From Planctomycetaceae bacterium (GTDB lineage: Bacteria > Planctomycetota > Planctomycetia > Pirellulales > Pirellulaceae), in NCBI GenBank assembly GCA_020638995.1, contig JACKHM010000002.1:1674001-1738000 (forward strand): a stretch of DNA of 64,000 bases, read 5' to 3'. The notes below the pieces were generated by a model that did no database searches, was not told the origin of the DNA, and saw only the letters and a list, made by a program, of their open reading frames with translations. The number at the start of each line of letters is the position of its first letter. The stretch's first letter is position 1. The position numbers were made by a program, and so were the translations under genes. Positions 31,701 through 35,987 of the stretch are shown piece after piece.

Positions 31701-32723
31701 CTCGCCGCTTCCCCAACTCGCATTGATCGCGCGAATGTTCACCCCTTCGCCGCGCATCATGGTGGCATAGTTGATCGCGCGAACCGCATCAGCCGTCTGC
31801 CCCTGGTTGTTTTGGTCCAGGAACTTCAAAGCCATCAACTTCGAGTTCCACGTAACGCCCGACACACCGATTCCATTGTTACCTTCTGCGGCAATCGTTC
31901 CCGCCACATGCGTGCCGTGCCGATGATCGTCGAACGGATCGCCATCGTTATTGCGGAAGTCGTACCCGTAGACGTCGTCGATGAAACCATTGTTATCATC
32001 GTCGATGCCGTTGCCCGGCGTTTCATTGGGATTCACCCACATATTTGCCGCGAGATCCGGATGTGTGTAGTCGATGCCAGTATCAATAACCGCGAGGACA
32101 ACTTGATCACTGCCTGTTGTAATGTCCCACGCCTCGGGCGCATCGATGTCTGCGTCCGAGGTGCCGCCCGATTGGCCGGAGTTATGCAATCCGACCTGCT
32201 CCGAGATTTGTGGGTCGTTCGGGAAGAGCTCTGCGCCGATTGTTCCATCCGATTCGAAGTAAGCGACTCGGTTGTTTGACGCAAGCGCGGCAGTTACTTT
32301 GCCCGGACTTGCATCTGCTTCGACAAGGATCAGGCCGGGCAAACCAAGCCCCAGCAACGGAGCGAACGTGATGCTGGACGTGTTGAGCGCGCGAGCGGCG
32401 TCGAGGACGTTAGCCGAACTTGCGGTCGCCTCCGCAGTCAGCCGCACTATCCATCGAGAGCCAGCAGTACTTCCGTCATCGATCGACAGGCTCGAAGCCA
32501 CGGATTGCGAACCGGCGTGAAAGTCGCTGGCTCGGTCCGGCGCAACTTGTTCAAACCAAGCCGCGCTGACGCTCATATACTCAAGGCCAAGTCCACCATC
32601 CAAGACGATTCGCGGCTCGAGCGGTTCGAACTTGCCTCGAAGGAATTGATACCGTCTGCGAGCCACCGGACGCTTCCTTCGTTCGGCTCTACGAATCCGA
32701 CTTCGCCAATAGTTCGGCAACAT
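13710..32723 (-). CDS. 6,337-aa LEPR-type secreted subtilase with beta-helix, SdrD-B-like, FG-GAP and 27 cadherin-like domains plus dockerin
   Basis: A single uninterrupted 19-kb gene. ATG at 32723 has GAGG about 5 nt upstream. Domains by residue: Arg-rich N-terminus with LEPRIVL at 35-41; S8 subtilase about 190-510 (D214, H269, N366, S439, all present); CSLREA/beta-helix regions about 628-1140 and 1138-1518; four SdrD-B-like domains with Asp/Asn loops (about 1528, 1645, 2098, 2548); three FG-GAP/VCBS blocks (about 1722-2075, 2185-2508, 2645-2988); 27 tandem domains of about 113 aa (about 3010-6060), each with a GISAGGGESQPL-like signature and a closing VNDxPTL; a cadherin domain (about 6065-6170); a type I dockerin (about 6175-6245) with two DxNxDG-like calcium motifs; and a 92-aa tail. 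Probably an extracellular calcium-stiffened fibre carrying a protease. Paralog of the gene at 1-6677. Confidence 0.95.
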   Translation of the reverse strand: MLPNYWRSRIRRAERRKRPVARRRYQFLRGKFEPLEPRIVLDGGLGLEYMSVSAAWFEQVAPDRASDFHAGSQSVASSLSIDDGSTAGSRWIVRLTAEATASSANVLDAARALNTSSITFAPLLGLGLPGLILVEADASPGKVTAALASNNRVAYFESDGTIGAELFPNDPQISEQVGLHNSGQSGGTSDADIDAPEAWDITTGSDQVVLAVIDTGIDYTHPDLAANMWVNPNETPGNGIDDDNNGFIDDVYGYDFRNNDGDPFDDHRHGTHVAGTIAAEGNNGIGVSGVTWNSKLMALKFLDQNNQGQTADAVRAINYATMMRGEGVNIRAINASWGSGEFSRALNDAITASGQADILLVAAAGNGDVLGRGLDNDRQPFYPASYDQDTIIAVAASGPDDRLAPFSNFGKNSVDLVAPGIGIISTEPGGTYASRNGTSMATPHVTGVAALVAALRPESSARDLRAAILNSVDLRASVDGRVGTGGRLNANRALLVDGIAPQFVSISSVANITVEAASSQQFTVSYSDNVAVDVSSLDFADLVVTRFGDESFSTAVNLISRSHLNDGANRSAVYDIPGPGGVWDHTDNGQYLISLAPNQVADTSGNTAAPKPLFTFTVDIPAPPPIERVFYVTSFEDAPDTNPGDGIADDGTGHTTLRAAIMETNALPGADTIILPAGTFEMTIGGRNENLAATGDYDILGDLTIEGAGQSQTILEANDIDRMFDQSVGNTTFTIRNLTIQNGFDSASSSAGIFSIGALVVEHVAFRSNESNGSGAMRHSGGQLIVRDSLFDANFASGTGGAIYAAGANTTIERTTFSNNVATVNGGAITSVSDHMTISDSQFVGNRTDRAGSAISIQSFGANTDIIRTTFTGNLGNLGVIQAIGNVTMIDSEAANNSGIVFGTFDGITRNLTVQRSWLHDNAGGIAISASATVLVEDSLINHNANGSTAGAIAVSGSSAHVIVRNSTITDNTAPIGALRIWSNASAEIDSSTIVGNHGVGAGVTPGGIDARTALNVTLHNSVVSGNTSDGGLFDGIDLNGAFTSAGYNLIGVIGDATGFTDGVNGDHVTNDLNNPPDLKLSALIDNGGLLKTLAPLPGSPLLDAGDPATTLTFDQRGAARKLDADGDTNAVADIGAVEFGTFFINSTADTVDANPGDGDAKDASGNRTLRSVIQEANNLPGETIAVLPAGTYTLSLASTGEDAAADGDLDVTGDVKIIGAGKSSTYIDANDIDRVFHVLGGGKLQLEDVTIQGGFVTGDGAGVLNVGELSLLRTTLTGNDATGSGSGGAVHNSGTLNVTDSVLTANAAASDGGGIANTATTVIQASTLYDNIATGHGAGMANFGAAAVLGLVNVTLSGNVATDSGGGLFNDGAATANLTNVTLAENATSQSGGGIMNANGTVNLGNTIVATNMATVADPDLSGVFVSSSNNLIGDLGAATGLADQANGDQVGNSTTAVDPKIGPLRDNAAQTPTHALRIGSPAIDAGDDGDAAAADQRGTTRPQDGDGDDDSISDIGAFEFSASFAASLAGLVFFDANGNGTKDENEEGLAGWKIFLDLNNNSTLDVGELSTITIADDPATTSINEAGTYLFPHVDPDGYTVAIESQIGWTQTFPAASGTHGINLEPGEVRTGVNFGQAADVGRIQGSLFHDRDSDGAIDAGEIPLSGWTVFLDRNNNDRLDVGETSLTTDESGAFDFANLTPLTTYTVAAVEQPGWLHTDPARVFAVGAPHSIATARPSRSVMVADLNSDSILDLVIANPSLGNVSVMIGAGDGTFAAPTQLSDGTEPVSVAAADIDNDGDVDLIVVNRGSDDISVFRNNGSGGYTPAGKLDAGETPVKAITADFTGDGVPDIAILSSTGAATDNLWLYANDGSGLFGNAQRNEIGASPSDFTSGDIDGDGDTDLVIARETDDALVLLLNQGTGTFAATTPIAVGTSPTAVTVGDFNGDGRLDVATANAGSDNVSLLLNEGGGAFAPAVSISAGEQPAGIIAVDLDRDGTLDLVTANVASADVVVLLNQGPATFAAPIAVSVGGAIESLAFGDVDGDHDADLFVAGSGLTNEVKLIANELSRPVFEITLGPGQTVSERTFGFRARLGRIQGQEFHDLNGDGIKDATDLPLVDWTVYLDRNNNGRLDTNEPSTVTDENGLYVFSDLEPLVEYTVIQIIQDGWQQTSPRSPFGFESPVEIGVGDGPHSIAAGDINADGLPDLVVANIDSDTLTILLNSSDGGFTAALNLPTGDAPAFPSLGDLDGDGDLDLAWVNQGSKDVSVSFNDGLGSFGGARRLSAGDTPTALTIADLDRNATLDLAVTDGTGGVSLLFNSGAGEFAAPVLLLGPGANAIVTADLDGDGDRDIATVDTVGAQVSFYRNNGGGAFEPPINTPVPGANPRSLALGDVDNDGDIDLATETRILRNQGNGTLVVGNSFGAGSSAKWVALRDIDDDGNSDAIITRLLTGDIAVARGQGDGTFAAPITFSVGQEPNFVVVGDWNGDNSPDLAVANNSGDSVTILKNQQTPLNHSVTLDAGGIAANIDFGNRLVQGQGGAGAGEGTITGRSYADLNGNARFDPGEPGLSGDLVWVDFDRDGVLDIDEPSTLTLADDLGTTDVDESGWYEFTGLPVNDYLLRIAPSVGRQQTGPLNVSLVTTQYATGDGPRFVYAADLDGDTFLDLAVANATTNNISILRNKQDGTFMPAATFGVGNTGLSPSSLSPADVTGDGKLDLLVANLYSGNVSLLQGDGTATFSATGTVQAGVLTSSLSTGDFNGDSKPDVAVTNSASNTVSVFLNDGSGGLSAAVSYAVGEGPESIVTVDVNGDGHDDLAVTEFDSHSVSILVNTGNGTFSRTATLPVGSGPFSVIAADINQDGHPDLVVANVLSDNVSVLLNDGSGGFMTPHQFAAGTGPSSIAAADFDADGDIDLAVTNGTSTNLSMLLNDGSGRFSAALTFGVGDFPDSLPFSVTAGDFDQDGVMDLAVAQGNFDLVSVMKNSLTPGAQHVSIRQEETISGVDFGVVIINELPTLAPIADLSGISEDAPSQMISLTGVSAGGAESQLLRFTVSSSNPALIPAPVVAYTQGAAEATLEFDPIDDSSGTSVIAVTLMDAGPDGDFNTTIDNRSVVRSFTITVLSVNDAPTLLSVDDVTVGEDAPEQTVALTGISAGGGESQPLSILATSDNVSLIANPTVVYTSGDTSGSLRFTPTADLSGSAIITVTLTDGGLDQNLTTTSDNGVTQRSFTITVQAVNDVPTLSVIGNVSVDEDQPVPSITLNGISAGGGESQTLEVTATSDNPGLVPTPSITYTSPDANGTLGLSTVSDASGTAVITVRVTDGGLDNNLATIADNGIVQRSFTVTVNTVNDTPTLSAIGDVTVDEDQIVPTVTLTGITAGGGESQPLRVTATSDLPGLIPAPTVSYTSPAGTATVTLPTVADASGTAVITVTVTDGGLDGDLLTESDNGVVQKSFSVTVNGVNDAPTLNALVNQTVSEDGLEQTVNLTGISAGGGESQPLRVSASSDNEALIATPTVVYTSGDAMGTLMFTPTAELSGSAIITVTVTDGGFDQDLGTSVDNGVTLRSFTITVLSVNDAPTLLSVDDVTVGEDAPEQTVALTGISAGGGESQPLSISATSDNVSLIANPTVVYTSGDTSGSLRFTPTADLSGSAIITVTLTDGGLDQNLTTTSDNGVTQRSFTITVQAVNDVPTLSVIGNVSVDEDQPVPSITLNGISAGGGESQTLEVTATSDNPGLVPTPSITYTSPDANGTLGLSTVSDASGTAVITVRVTDGGLDNNLATIADNGIVQRSFTVTVNTVNDTPTLSAIGDVTVDEDQIVPTVTLTGITAGGGESQPLRVTATSDLPGLIPAPTVSYTSPAGTATVTLPTVADASGTAVITVTVTDGGLDGDLLTESDNGVVQKSFSVTVNGVNDAPTLNALVNQTVSEDGLEQTVNLTGISAGGGESQPLRVSASSDNEALIATPTVVYTSGDAMGTLMFTPTAELSGSAIITVTVTDGGFDQDLGTSVDNGVTLRSFTITVLSVNDAPTLLSVDDVTVGEDAPEQTVALTGISAGGGESQPLSILATSDNVSLIANPTVVYTSGDTSGSLRFTPTADLSGSAIITVTLTDGGLDQNLTTTSDNGVTQRSFTITVQAVNDVPTLSVIGNVSVDEDQPVPSITLNGISAGGGESQTLEVTATSDNPGLVPTPSITYTSPDANGTLGLSTVSDASGTAVITVRVTDGGLDNNLATIADNGIVQRSFTVTVNTVNDTPTLSAIGDVTVDEDQIVPTVTLTGITAGGGESQPLRVTATSDLPGLIPAPTVSYTSPAGTATVTLPTVADASGTAVITVTVTDGGLDGDLLTESDNGVVQKSFSVTVNGVNDAPTLNALVNQTVSEDGLEQTVNLTGISAGGGESQPLRVSASSDNEALIATPTVVYTSGDAMGTLMFTPTAELSGSAIITVTVTDGGFDQDLGTSVDNGVTLRSFTITVLSVNDAPTLLSVDDVTVGEDAPEQTVALTGISAGGGESQPLSILATSDNVSLIANPTVVYTSGDTSGSLRFTPTADLSGSAIITVTLTDGGLDQNLTTTSDNGVTQRSFTITVQAVNDVPTIDATADLPALSEDASEQIVSLHGLSAGEGEDQPLRVIATSTNQTLIPNPTVDFIDGQSVATLRFTPIANRSGTSVITVIVTDGGLDRDLNTAADNATVETTFLVVVNSGNDEVTLDPISNPVAVKEDSSAQVVALTGISAGAGESQPLSITAVSSNVSLTGQLIVDYESPNQTATIRYTPVADQSGQATITVTVTDGGLDGDLQTSDDNASLSRNFTITVDAENDSPTLDPLDSFSIEEEATGQVISLTGISAGGGESQLLRVSAISSLPSLIPHPIVTYTSAQSSGTLNLRPMPNQSGEAVITVTVTDAGLDGDINLTTDNGTVSRVFTVTVDAVNDPPALNAISNLEINEDAPTQTVNLSGISAGGGESQPLSITVSSDNPGLIPTPSVQYISPNTIGAIQFAPVKDQHGTAVITLTLTDGGLDGDISTGADNLSSVRTFAVTVNSENDPPSFEALSQISIAENAAVQRIVLTGISAGGGENQPLSVVAISNQPSLIQSPTVDYVSGEATAEVSFQPAAAASGVATIALTLTDGGLDGDLDTEEDNGSTTRVLTVAVRPVNDLPTLDQPINVTINEDSGEHMVLLTGVTAGPGESQPLSVTLRADREDLISNRSLEYVSPNDVATLRFTSAPDTSGVVVFTTTVTDGGLDGDLATTSDNASVERAFTVYIAPVNDPPTLNAISNLSLPEDAAEQAVNLAGITSGPGENQPLLVNVSSSNPSLIPAPTVQYISPSGTGSIRLQPAPNQSGFAVITVKVIDGGLDNDLATAFDNRTAEQSFTVAVAAENDLPTLDAITSFEIMENSPTRTIDLTGISAGGGEFQPLEITATSSNPQLIPAPSVQYSSPTTFGSVRLTPNANQQGTAVIGITLTDGGLDGDLSTLADNRSVTQSFTVVVLGQNQPPTFSAPSQLNILEDAPLQTVALTNIRDDGAQGQPLGLVVASTDPTLIPTPTLSYEAGSSTAEIRFAPVAGASGQATISLIVSDGGLDNDLATTEDNASTVHSILVTVVPVNDAPSLDPISDLTLDEDSGEHAITLTGITAGADESQPLNVTVRADRDDLIPTRTVEYATPSGQATFRFAPAFNVTGPVVFTATVTDGGLDGDLATSTDNASIERSFTVHVAPVNDPPTLDAISNVNLLENAAEHAVNLGGITAGPSENQPLQVNVSSSNPNLLPSLAVQYVSPSSFGSIRFQPAVNQSGSAIVTVTVMDGGLDGNLATTTDNLMTQQTFTVDVAPVNHPPTLTINLQEDAPEQVISLTEIGAGEGESQPLLISAVSDNPDLIPEPTIDYVASATSGFLRFTPASDKHGTAIIRVSVTDGGLDQDLATTADNATLNRFLTVIVASVNDPPSFMPLSDVQLADLATLTIPIEAISAGPGEQQNLRITATSSDTTILSHPSVTYTSPDEAGTLLLQPIAGSVKSGDFVPVLVTIFLEDAGLDGDFATVGDNRLFERTLTATIISSNQPPTGLRLSVSSIAEGPALSTARIVGTLAADDDSSDQLVYALAAGQGDEDNGKFEITEDVLAIKPNALVDFESESELSVRISATDSGGLSEVVIFKITVTDENDWHNVALPLDVNKSSTVEPLDVLILINWLNAKGTSALPGVAGEPEYFLDTNNDGQVSPLDALLIINRLNNSQSEGEATYLTAPVSLSVTPEWHAVSQIVNSGKSPKVESQDFMRPQNEHRVSSKTDHAGRSREAFTRQIDLVFAEIDSTHSWIELWDKELVDDQ
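14520..23690 (-). repeat. 27 tandem cadherin/Ig-like domains of about 113 aa (339 bp)
   Basis: Each unit opens after VNDxPTL, carries an EDxxxQxVxLTGISAGGGESQPL stretch, a P(T/S)VxYTS strand and a (V/L)TDGGLDxDL...DN loop, then SFTVTV. I count one divergent leading unit, thirteen units in the order A-B-C-D three times plus A, and thirteen more divergent units. Acidic VND and TDGGLDxD motifs suggest calcium-binding links between domains, as in cadherin-like stalks. Confidence 0.88.
18915..23366 (-). repeat. Higher-order tandem repeat, 1,356-bp period (four domains), about 3.3 near-identical copies
   Basis: DNA is repeated with a period of exactly 1,356 bp (452 codons, four 113-aa domains). 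The copies start at about 18915, 20271, 21627 and 22983, the last partial and ending at 23366. I find only about nine substitutions over 4.45 kb, all in the A-type units (for example around 18941, 19031, 19086, 21842-21859, 21957 and 23157). The B, C and D blocks look base-for-base identical in all copies. Outside the array the same kind of domain is only moderately conserved. Confidence 0.93.
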
Positions 32724-32988
32724 CCCGGCCTCAGTCTTTTTCAGGGAACGTAAATGTGAGTGGCAATCTATCGCGTTACAACATAATCCCCCATTGTAGT
32801 AGCTCGCAAAAGATTATCCTACTAATCAGTGGCAGCCGTCGCGGACAGGTGCCGCGAGTAAGAACTTCCTCGCCGCACCTGATGTTTCCCCGACACAACT
32901 GCAAATCCCTTTTAGATTGCACGCCAACGGCGTCGAAATTGATCGCGCGCGCCGATCTCGCGACTTCAGTCCGTGATGAGAGGATTCC
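32724..32988. other. Intergenic region between ECF sigma gene and giant protease gene
   Basis: 265 bp between two genes read in the same direction (minus). It must hold the terminator of the sigma gene or the promoter of the giant gene unless they are cotranscribed. No strong hairpin followed by T residues is seen. Confidence 0.35.
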
Positions 32989-33603
32989 TCAGCACGACGT
33001 TTGCTCGTCCGAGCCAATCATCTCCGTCCACTTCTTCCTAATGAGGTTCAGCTTTCGCTCGACGGTCCGCGTCACAACATTCAATTTGTCAGCGATTTCG
33101 TCGTTCGTATGCCCTTCCATTTTCCAGCAGGCAATCTGCTGGAGCGTCCCATCCTGCAAGACCTCCAGGAATCGCGAGCACTCCTCGATCGCTTGCACAG
33201 CAACGTGCGGAGGTAGAGCCATATCCGGGATGGTCCCGGGTAGTTGCCGTTCGGGTGTCGTCGTGGGCGACTTGAGAAAGACGGATTCGCCACGTTCGTT
33301 ACGCCGGATTTCGCGTCGCATTTGATCGAACGAGCGGCGATTGATAAGCATGACAAGCAATTGCCACAAATCATCTCGATCCTCAAGTTGGGAAAACCTC
33401 CCTTCCTGAACGCCCCGACAGAAGTGCTCGAAAGCAATCATCGCGACGTCTTCCTCGTCGGATACGCGTTTCCGCGTGTTGCGAAGTTTACGCCGGGCGA
33501 GGCTCAATAACGCTCCACCGTATCTTCGCCAAATCTTTGCAGCGGCATCGGGATCGCCCTCTTTGAAACCATCGATCCACTGTGTGACTGAACTACGGTC
33601 CAT
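32989..33603 (-). CDS. ECF-family RNA polymerase sigma factor (planctomycete type)
   Basis: The 204-aa product (from ATG at 33603, with GGAA about 9 nt upstream) has a sigma region 2 at about residues 1-95, with WRRYGGALLSLARRKL, then DEEDVAMIAFEHFCRG and DDLWQLLVMLINRRSFDQMR. Region 4 at about 145-195 has the helix-turn-helix HTNDEIADKLNVVTRTVERKL. A TTG at 33630 is in frame but lacks a ribosome site. The segment between the regions is longer than in classical ECF factors, as is common in planctomycete groups often encoded beside Ser/Thr kinases. No anti-sigma gene is adjacent. It lies upstream of, and codirectional with, the 6,337-aa protease gene, which it might control; that is inference. 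Confidence 0.88.
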   Translation of the reverse strand: MDRSSVTQWIDGFKEGDPDAAAKIWRRYGGALLSLARRKLRNTRKRVSDEEDVAMIAFEHFCRGVQEGRFSQLEDRDDLWQLLVMLINRRSFDQMRREIRRNERGESVFLKSPTTTPERQLPGTIPDMALPPHVAVQAIEECSRFLEVLQDGTLQQIACWKMEGHTNDEIADKLNVVTRTVERKLNLIRKKWTEMIGSDEQTSC

Positions 33604-33854
33604 GAATTGCTGTTCCGTTAGACTCGGCAAATGACGGCTATCTTACACCGGCGTCTCGCCAGATTACCAGCAGCAAAGACAGCCATCACGCCCCCCGTGC
33701 ATGTAGCTTCAAGTACGCGAGACAAGTTCTGGATACGACGAAGCGCGTCGTTCATTTATCGCGCCGGTCGTGGTTAGCGTAGCAACCGGCCCCGAGCTAT
33801 AATCTCGCACGAGAGGAGACTTCCGCTATCACACTCAAGCACGGACGCCGATCG

Positions 33855-34526
33855 TTACGATGAAAGTAACTCGGCGATCGGTTGTCCTCTGTCGGTGATT
33901 GGTACGGGGCGGTCGCCGTCATAGAGGTTTTTGCGGTAGTCAACGCCGACAGTCGCAAAGAAGTCAGGAACACTTACCGGATAAGAAACGATCTTCTTCG
34001 CGACCTCGTCCGTTTCACCCCATGCTCCCTGATGATGTAGTCCCCCACCGGCCAGGACGCATGTAAAGGCGCTACCTTGATGGCCCCGTCCACCGCCGCT
34101 ATCGAATTCTGGTGGGCGACCGAACTCGGTCGTAATCACAATCAGAGTCTTATCGAGCAGATGCTTCTCTTCAAGGTCCGTGATCAATGTAGAGACAGCA
34201 GTGTCCATCTCTTGAATTAACTTGTGTTGGTTGACGATGCCGCTGTTGTGAACATCCCAGCCGGCCCCATTGAGGAAGTTCAGGTTGTGGCTGACTTCGA
34301 TAAACCGTACACCTCGCTCGACTAGTCGTCGGCTCAACAAACAGCGCTGCCCGAACTCGCCACCATACCGGTTGCGCAAGTCGTCAGGCTCTCCGTCAAG
34401 ATGAAAGACTCGATTGAACTCAGGCCCGCTCAGCTTCAAACTTTGCTGAATTGCGGCATCATAGTCCTGCAATCTGGTGACTTCCGATCGCTCGGCACTG
34501 TTTCTTAGGGCGGCGAGAAATGTCTC
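33855..34526 (-). pseudogene. DUF1501 family protein, 5'-truncated C-terminal fragment
   Basis: The open frame extends to 34907, but homology to DUF1501 proteins is visible only from about 34526 (RRETFLAALRNS) to the stop. Seen motifs: GQRCLLSRRLVERGVRFIEV, GWDVHNSG, LLDKTLIVITTEFGRPPEF and GRGHQGSAFTCVLAGGG. This is about 223 aa, half of the usual 420-480 aa. The N-terminal half with the Tat-type signal is gone. The upstream part of the open frame is antisense to an IstB remnant, so the truncation point coincides with an insertion sequence. DUF1501 proteins are sulfatase/alkaline-phosphatase-fold proteins abundant in planctomycetes, usually paired with PSCyt/DUF1549 partners; none is here. 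Probably non-functional. Confidence 0.8.
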
Positions 34527-34846
34527 GCGGCGACCTTGACGGTCTTGAGTAATGCCAGCGAATGCGATAAAGTCGCCGCGCGTTGTGCCCGCGAGAACGT
34601 AGATCACCTGGGCTTCCTCTTGTAACTCTGCGAACTCGAACGGCTCGATCGCAAGAAACGTGCGTCGGAGCAACGCTTGAAACACACTAAGTTGTCTAAC
34701 ACGAAGACACTGTAGAGCTTCGACTTTGCCGCGCAGCTGACGATCAACAAGTTGCCTGTAACCGAACTGATGCGTGGCGCGTATCTCGCTCCGCGTGAGT
34801 CGATCATCTTGATCGGCAACGCTGGAACGGGAAACCCCAACCAACG
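34527..34846 (+). pseudogene. istB: IS21-family helper ATPase IstB, internal remnant
   Basis: One reading frame gives an IstB-like succession: SECDKVAARCARENVDHLGF, LCELERLDRKKRASEQRL, SFDFAAQLTINKLPVTELMR, GAYLAPRESIILIGNAGTG. This matches the N-terminal and Walker A part of IstB. It is broken by TAA at 34623-34625 and TAG at 34713-34715. The Walker A lysine is lost (expected GTGKTH reads GTGNPNQ), and the AAA+ remainder is missing. The element replaced the 5' half of the neighbouring DUF1501 gene. No IstA or terminal inverted repeats are recognisable. Confidence 0.75.
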
Positions 34847-34857
34847 CAATCCCCCGT

Positions 34858-35198
34858 TTGTTCAAGAGGAATGTGACGGCCAAATTACCGTCACGGATCC
34901 CTCGCATCCATTATTCGGCAGAAATCTCAAGCTGGTGGGCATCGCGCGACCGCCCGGGCACGTGCGACAGTGTCAGGTCGAGTTGCGGTCAGGGCAGTAT
35001 GGTTACGTCCCCGTTACTAGCACGAATCTCTCCACTGACCCACCTCGTCAGCCGACGCTGTTGACGCTCTGCGGCATTCAAGAATTGGTTGCTACCTTCC
35101 TGACGTTGCCAAACGTCAGGAGGGCGAAACATGCAACCAAACGCAAGTCTCGACGTGTGGAGTCATCTGTCGCCAAGCGAGCGAAACGAGGTGACTGA
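34858..35198 (+). CDS. DUF5372-like accessory protein of a serine-recombinase transposon, 5'-truncated
   Basis: Residues ITVTDPSHPLFGRNLKLVGI followed by GYVPVTSTNLSTDPP and a basic tail resemble the small first gene of planctomycete and proteobacterial three-gene units that end in a large serine recombinase. The open frame continues upstream into the IstB remnant (from TTG at 34752), so the present product would be an accidental IstB/DUF5372 chimera. I see no own start codon. It is followed by two genes of the same unit at 35131 and 35234. The family assignment is from memory of motif shape and is tentative. Confidence 0.5.
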
Positions 35199-35409
35199 AC
35201 AAATCGTTCGCATTCTCACGGAGGAATTAGAACATGAACGGATCGACCAAAGGCCAGCCGACGCACTTGAAACGCCAGGCGGTGGTCTACCTGAGACAAT
35301 CCGATCCGAAGCAGGTGCGGGAGAACCGCGAGAGCGCGATCAATCAACGCGCGCTAACCGAGCGGTTGCCCGTTCGGTGAAACTCGTTTGGCCCGGAGAT
35401 ATCGGATAA
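35131..35409 (+). pseudogene. Second gene of the serine-recombinase unit, 3' end fused to unrelated sequence
   Basis: ATG at 35131 is preceded by AGGAGGG 7 nt upstream, and the first about 35 residues (MQPNASLDVWSHLSPSERN...) look like a real short helical protein. From 35234 on it overlaps the recombinase start in another frame, and beyond about 35370 it reads through foreign sequence to 35409. In relatives this gene is short and overlaps the recombinase. Function unknown. Confidence 0.5.
35234..35380 (+). pseudogene. Large serine recombinase, N-terminal fragment only
   Basis: ATG at 35234 has GGAGG 9 nt upstream. The 48-aa product contains AVVYLRQSDPKQVRENRES followed by AINQRALTER, the start of a resolvase/invertase catalytic domain with its Ser in LRQS. 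Homology stops after ALTER at about 35368; the next codons lead straight to TGA at 35378-35380. An intact protein would exceed 500 aa. The cut lies exactly where the opposing truncated integrase begins. Confidence 0.8.
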
Positions 35410-35788
35410 AATCGTCGGGGTCGATCTCGTGGGCGTACTTGGGACGACCACGTTGTTCGACATACTCGACCAAGTGCCGCGTGGCGGAGCGGTAGCGCCG
35501 TAACATTCCCACCGATGAGTGACGAACGTGTTCGTGATGATCGAGGAATCGGCGTCGCAATTCGCCAACACTGATCGGGCAGAAAGAGAACTGCGCCGGG
35601 ACGTTGGCGGCGAGCTGTCCGTTGACCTCGGTGGCGATCGCAGCGGCCGTTTGTTCGTCCTCGGAAACGCGCCGGCGGACTTGTTGCCGGCCACCGCGGT
35701 AGTAGATGTACCAGCTGCCGTGGTGACAGAAATAGGAGACCTTTCCGACTCGTTGGCGGAGAGGTTTCCTTCTACGGGAACCACCCAT
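35354..35788 (-). pseudogene. Tyrosine recombinase/integrase, N-terminal fragment
   Basis: ATG at 35788 is preceded by AGGAGGT at 4 nt, so this is preferred over the upstream in-frame ATG at 35836. The product (144 aa) begins MGGSRRRKPLRQRVGKVSYF, then an arm-binding beta-sheet (SWYIYYRGGRQQVRRRV) and a SAM-like core-binding helix domain ending at SPNGQ. The catalytic domain (R-H-R-H-Y) is absent: homology ends at about 35371, where the opposing serine-recombinase fragment starts. It lies 113 bp from the 3' end of tRNA-Ser, the usual place for an integrase. Confidence 0.8.
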
Positions 35789-35846
35789 CGGGCACCTCCT
35801 GATGCACGATTTGTGCACAAGGAGGGGTATTTTCACATTGCATAAA

Positions 35847-35883
35847 AAACGCTAAGCAGTTCACTGTGAACAACTTAGCGTTT
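35847..35883 (-). terminator. Rho-independent terminator of tRNA-Ser
   Basis: Perfect 10-bp inverted repeat AAACGCTAAG / CTTAGCGTTT with an inner GTTCAC-T-GTGAAC dyad. On the minus strand the stem is followed by six T residues, 17 nt beyond the tRNA 3' end. Confidence 0.85.
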
Positions 35884-35900
35884 CGAGTCTCAACAAAGAG

Positions 35901-35987
35901 CGGAGAGGACAGGATTCGAACCTGCGGACCAGTTACCCGGTCACGGATTTAGCAAACCCGCGCTTTCGACCACTCAGCCACCTCTCC
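35901..35987 (-). tRNA. tRNA-Ser (anticodon GCT)
   Basis: 87 nt with acceptor GGAGAGG / CCTCTCC, discriminator G, the D-arm GGCTGAGTGG, anticodon loop TTTGCTAAA, a long class II variable arm and T-arm GGTTCGAATCC. CCA is not encoded. Its 3' end faces an integrase fragment. Confidence 0.97.

Noticed and set aside
31392..32279. 295-codon plus-strand ORF
   Set aside because: Antisense to the subtilase domain of the giant gene; composition of a shadow frame.
34527..34907. N-terminal extension of the DUF1501 frame
   Set aside because: No similarity to DUF1501 N-termini; it is antisense to the IstB remnant.
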